Below, in pieces: positions 27,941-29,247 of a stretch of DNA of 29,247 bases; position 1 is the first letter of the stretch; the number at the start of each line of letters is the position of its first letter. The stretch comes from UBA3263 sp964586765. GTDB taxonomy: Bacteria > Bacteroidota > Bacteroidia > Bacteroidales > Muribaculaceae. A program made the translations under genes and the position numbers. The notes below the pieces were generated by a model. The model had not been told where the DNA came from. It did no database searches and saw only the letters and a program-made list of their open reading frames with translations. The stretch spans positions 1 through 29,247 of the forward strand of contig CAZPHN010000026.1 of the NCBI GenBank assembly GCA_964586765.1, in the 5' to 3' direction.

Positions 27941-29247
27941 ATGATGACGAAAGCAGAACTCTTTGAACGGTTGCAGCAAACCGAGTGGACCGACTTTGAA
28001 ATAAAGGAGGCACATGATAAATTACCTAAAAACGTATGGGAAAGCGTAAGCGCATTTTCCAATACGCACGGAGGGTGGATTGTTTTTGGCGTGAAAGAAC
28101 GCCGAAAACAATCAGGTACGCACTATGAAATTCAAGGAGTTAATAATGTTGAGAAACTTGAGACCGATTTTACCAACACCTTGCGTGGAGGTCAAAAGTT
28201 TAACCAACGCATCGCATCTCAGCCACAACGGTTTTACGTTGAAGGCAAGATAGTTGTGGCATTTTATATACCGATGTCGGAATATAAACCTGTATATATC
28301 GGCACACCTGCCGAAACATATATCCGGCTCGGTAGTACCGACCAACACGCGACTCAATTTGAGGTCAACGCGTTTCTTCGTGATCAGTCGTATGGGAAAA
28401 AATCAAATGAGGTAGTGATTGGTTCATCGTTTGCCGATATTAACCTATCATCGTTTCAAGATTACCGAAATTACGTCAAAACCTACAATCCAAGTCTGAA
28501 ATACAATGCCTTAACTGACGAAGATTTCTGTGTGAAAACAGGAATTGTGGTTAATGGTATGCTCACTATCGGCGGATTGCTGATGTTTGGTAAATTAGAG
28601 AAGATACTCGAATTTAACCCTGACTTCCTAATTGATTACATAGAGATACCGGGAGCCAACATTAAGGAGGCACATACCCGTTATACTTACCGAATACAAG
28701 AACAGGAAAATATTTGGGATTATTATAAGGCAATATCGTATCGATTACGTACACGATTAGATAATCCATATTCTCCCCAAGCTAACGGCTTTGCGCCTGA
28801 TGATGAATCGCAAATGTATTGTGTCCGAGAGGCTCTTGTCAACTTTCTTGCTCATGCCGACTACTTTAGTGAAATCCACTCTACAATTAGAGCCTACGAT
28901 AATAGCATAGAACTGCAGAATCCGGGCAGTTTCCCTGTGGATTTGAAGATGGTAGGATTATCGTTAGTATCTCAACCCCGCAATCCCAATATTTTGCGAT
29001 TTTTCAAATTAGCAAAATTATCAGAGAATGGAGGCTATGGCATTGATAAGATAAATGAATGGAAGCAACTGACTGGTTGTGAGGTGATAATCAACAGTAG
29101 CATTACATATTCAGAGGTCAAATTTTTAATGCCAATCAACGCCAATCAACGCCAATCAACGCCAAATGGCGATGAAAATGGCGTTAATAATGACGTTGAA
29201 AGAAAAATATTGGCGTTAATTGGCGATGATAACAAAATCTCGTTAAA
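27941..29247 (+). CDS. AlbA_2 (Schlafen-like) domain protein with ATPase-fold C-terminal half (partial)
   Basis: The frame is open from ATG 27941 (a second ATG is at 27944) to the window edge without a stop: at least 435 residues. The N-terminal AlbA_2 domain (about 5-135) shows FEIKEAHDKLPKNVWESVSAFSNTHGGWIVFGV (residues 19-51) and AETYIRLGST. A middle part is followed by a GHKL-type HATPase_c_4 region with REALVNFLAHADYF (296-309, usually xALVHRDY; the Arg of that motif is Ala here), ELQNPGSFP, and GGYGIDKI (364-371). After a repeat-coded linker (about 397-415) a winged helix seems to begin (VERKILALIGDD). Such proteins are called RNA-binding or transcriptional regulators, and some sit in defence islands; function here is open. 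Base composition is AT-rich with rarer codons, suggesting transfer. Confidence 0.88.
   Translation, partial: MMTKAELFERLQQTEWTDFEIKEAHDKLPKNVWESVSAFSNTHGGWIVFGVKERRKQSGTHYEIQGVNNVEKLETDFTNTLRGGQKFNQRIASQPQRFYVEGKIVVAFYIPMSEYKPVYIGTPAETYIRLGSTDQHATQFEVNAFLRDQSYGKKSNEVVIGSSFADINLSSFQDYRNYVKTYNPSLKYNALTDEDFCVKTGIVVNGMLTIGGLLMFGKLEKILEFNPDFLIDYIEIPGANIKEAHTRYTYRIQEQENIWDYYKAISYRLRTRLDNPYSPQANGFAPDDESQMYCVREALVNFLAHADYFSEIHSTIRAYDNSIELQNPGSFPVDLKMVGLSLVSQPRNPNILRFFKLAKLSENGGYGIDKINEWKQLTGCEVIINSSITYSEVKFLMPINANQRQSTPNGDENGVNNDVERKILALIGDDNKISL
29131..29165 (+). repeat. Three and a half tandem copies of a 10-base unit inside the AlbA_2 gene
   Basis: GCCAATCAAC occurs three times head to tail at 29131-29160 and is followed by a partial GCCAA. 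The unit length is not a multiple of three, so gain or loss of one copy would shift the frame upstream of the putative winged-helix domain. Confidence 0.9.

Noticed and set aside
1..29247. tRNA, rRNA and CRISPR arrays
   Set aside because: I looked for cloverleaf-like segments, rRNA-like sequence and regularly spaced repeats and found none that convinces.

Overview
The window is a gene-dense stretch of about 51-55% GC chromosome from a member of Bacteroidales (phylum Bacteroidota), most likely a gut Muribaculaceae-type organism. This placement is an inference. It rests on the recurrent Bacteroidetes-type promoter core (TAnnTTTG, with TTTG/TTG 17-19 bp upstream), the near absence of Shine-Dalgarno sequences, a PorZ-like protein with a type IX secretion C-terminal domain, and gene neighbourhoods typical of Bacteroidales (rpoA-rplQ, purH-mreB-mreC, and deaminase / S41 peptidase / 5-formyl-THF cyclo-ligase). 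Most of the window is core housekeeping.

Layout. 1-776: the 3' end of rpoA and then rplQ, the tail of the ribosomal-protein operon. 802-993: a nested inverted-repeat element that also supplies facing terminators. 9547 down to 1034 (minus strand): one long apparent operon, leuS - rdgB - porZ-like - unknown 179-aa protein - polytopic membrane protein - GtrB/DPM1-type glycosyltransferase. The last two genes are visibly AT-richer than the rest. 9548-10330: a control region and an XRE/HTH regulator with two dyads around its promoter and a run of nine C inside the gene. 12892 down to 10310 (minus): deoxycytidylate deaminase, S41 C-terminal processing protease and 5-formyltetrahydrofolate cyclo-ligase, overlapping one another. 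12962-13270: an AT-rich regulatory region with repeated TGTAACA boxes. 13271-13777: an ECF-like sigma factor. 14085-18337: bipA/typA, a hotdog thioesterase, dprA and uridine phosphorylase. 18354-19004: a secreted lipid- or surface-type protein of unknown function, converging on a vanZ-like gene and lon (minus strand to 21787). 21884-27703: purH, an intruding four-helix-bundle gene flanked by inverted AT-rich repeats, mreB, mreC, rlmN and a family-2 glycosyltransferase. 27704-27940: a spacer with a possibly broken small ORF. 27941 to the edge: an AT-rich AlbA_2 (Schlafen-like) / ATPase-fold gene that runs off the window.

Functionally the window combines translation (LeuS, L17, BipA, RlmN), nucleotide metabolism and sanitation (PurH, RdgB, dCMP deaminase, uridine phosphorylase), one-carbon metabolism, envelope proteolysis and shape (S41 protease, MreB/C), protein quality control (Lon) and type IX secretion (PorZ-like). 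I did not find a clearly new multi-gene system. The accessory signals most worth following are: the two possible slip-prone contingency tracts (9 C in the XRE gene; three 10-bp repeats in the AlbA_2 gene), the nested inverted repeat after rplQ, the TGTAACA box cluster upstream of the sigma factor, the symmetric lon/purH divergent promoter, and the inverted-repeat-flanked four-helix-bundle gene.
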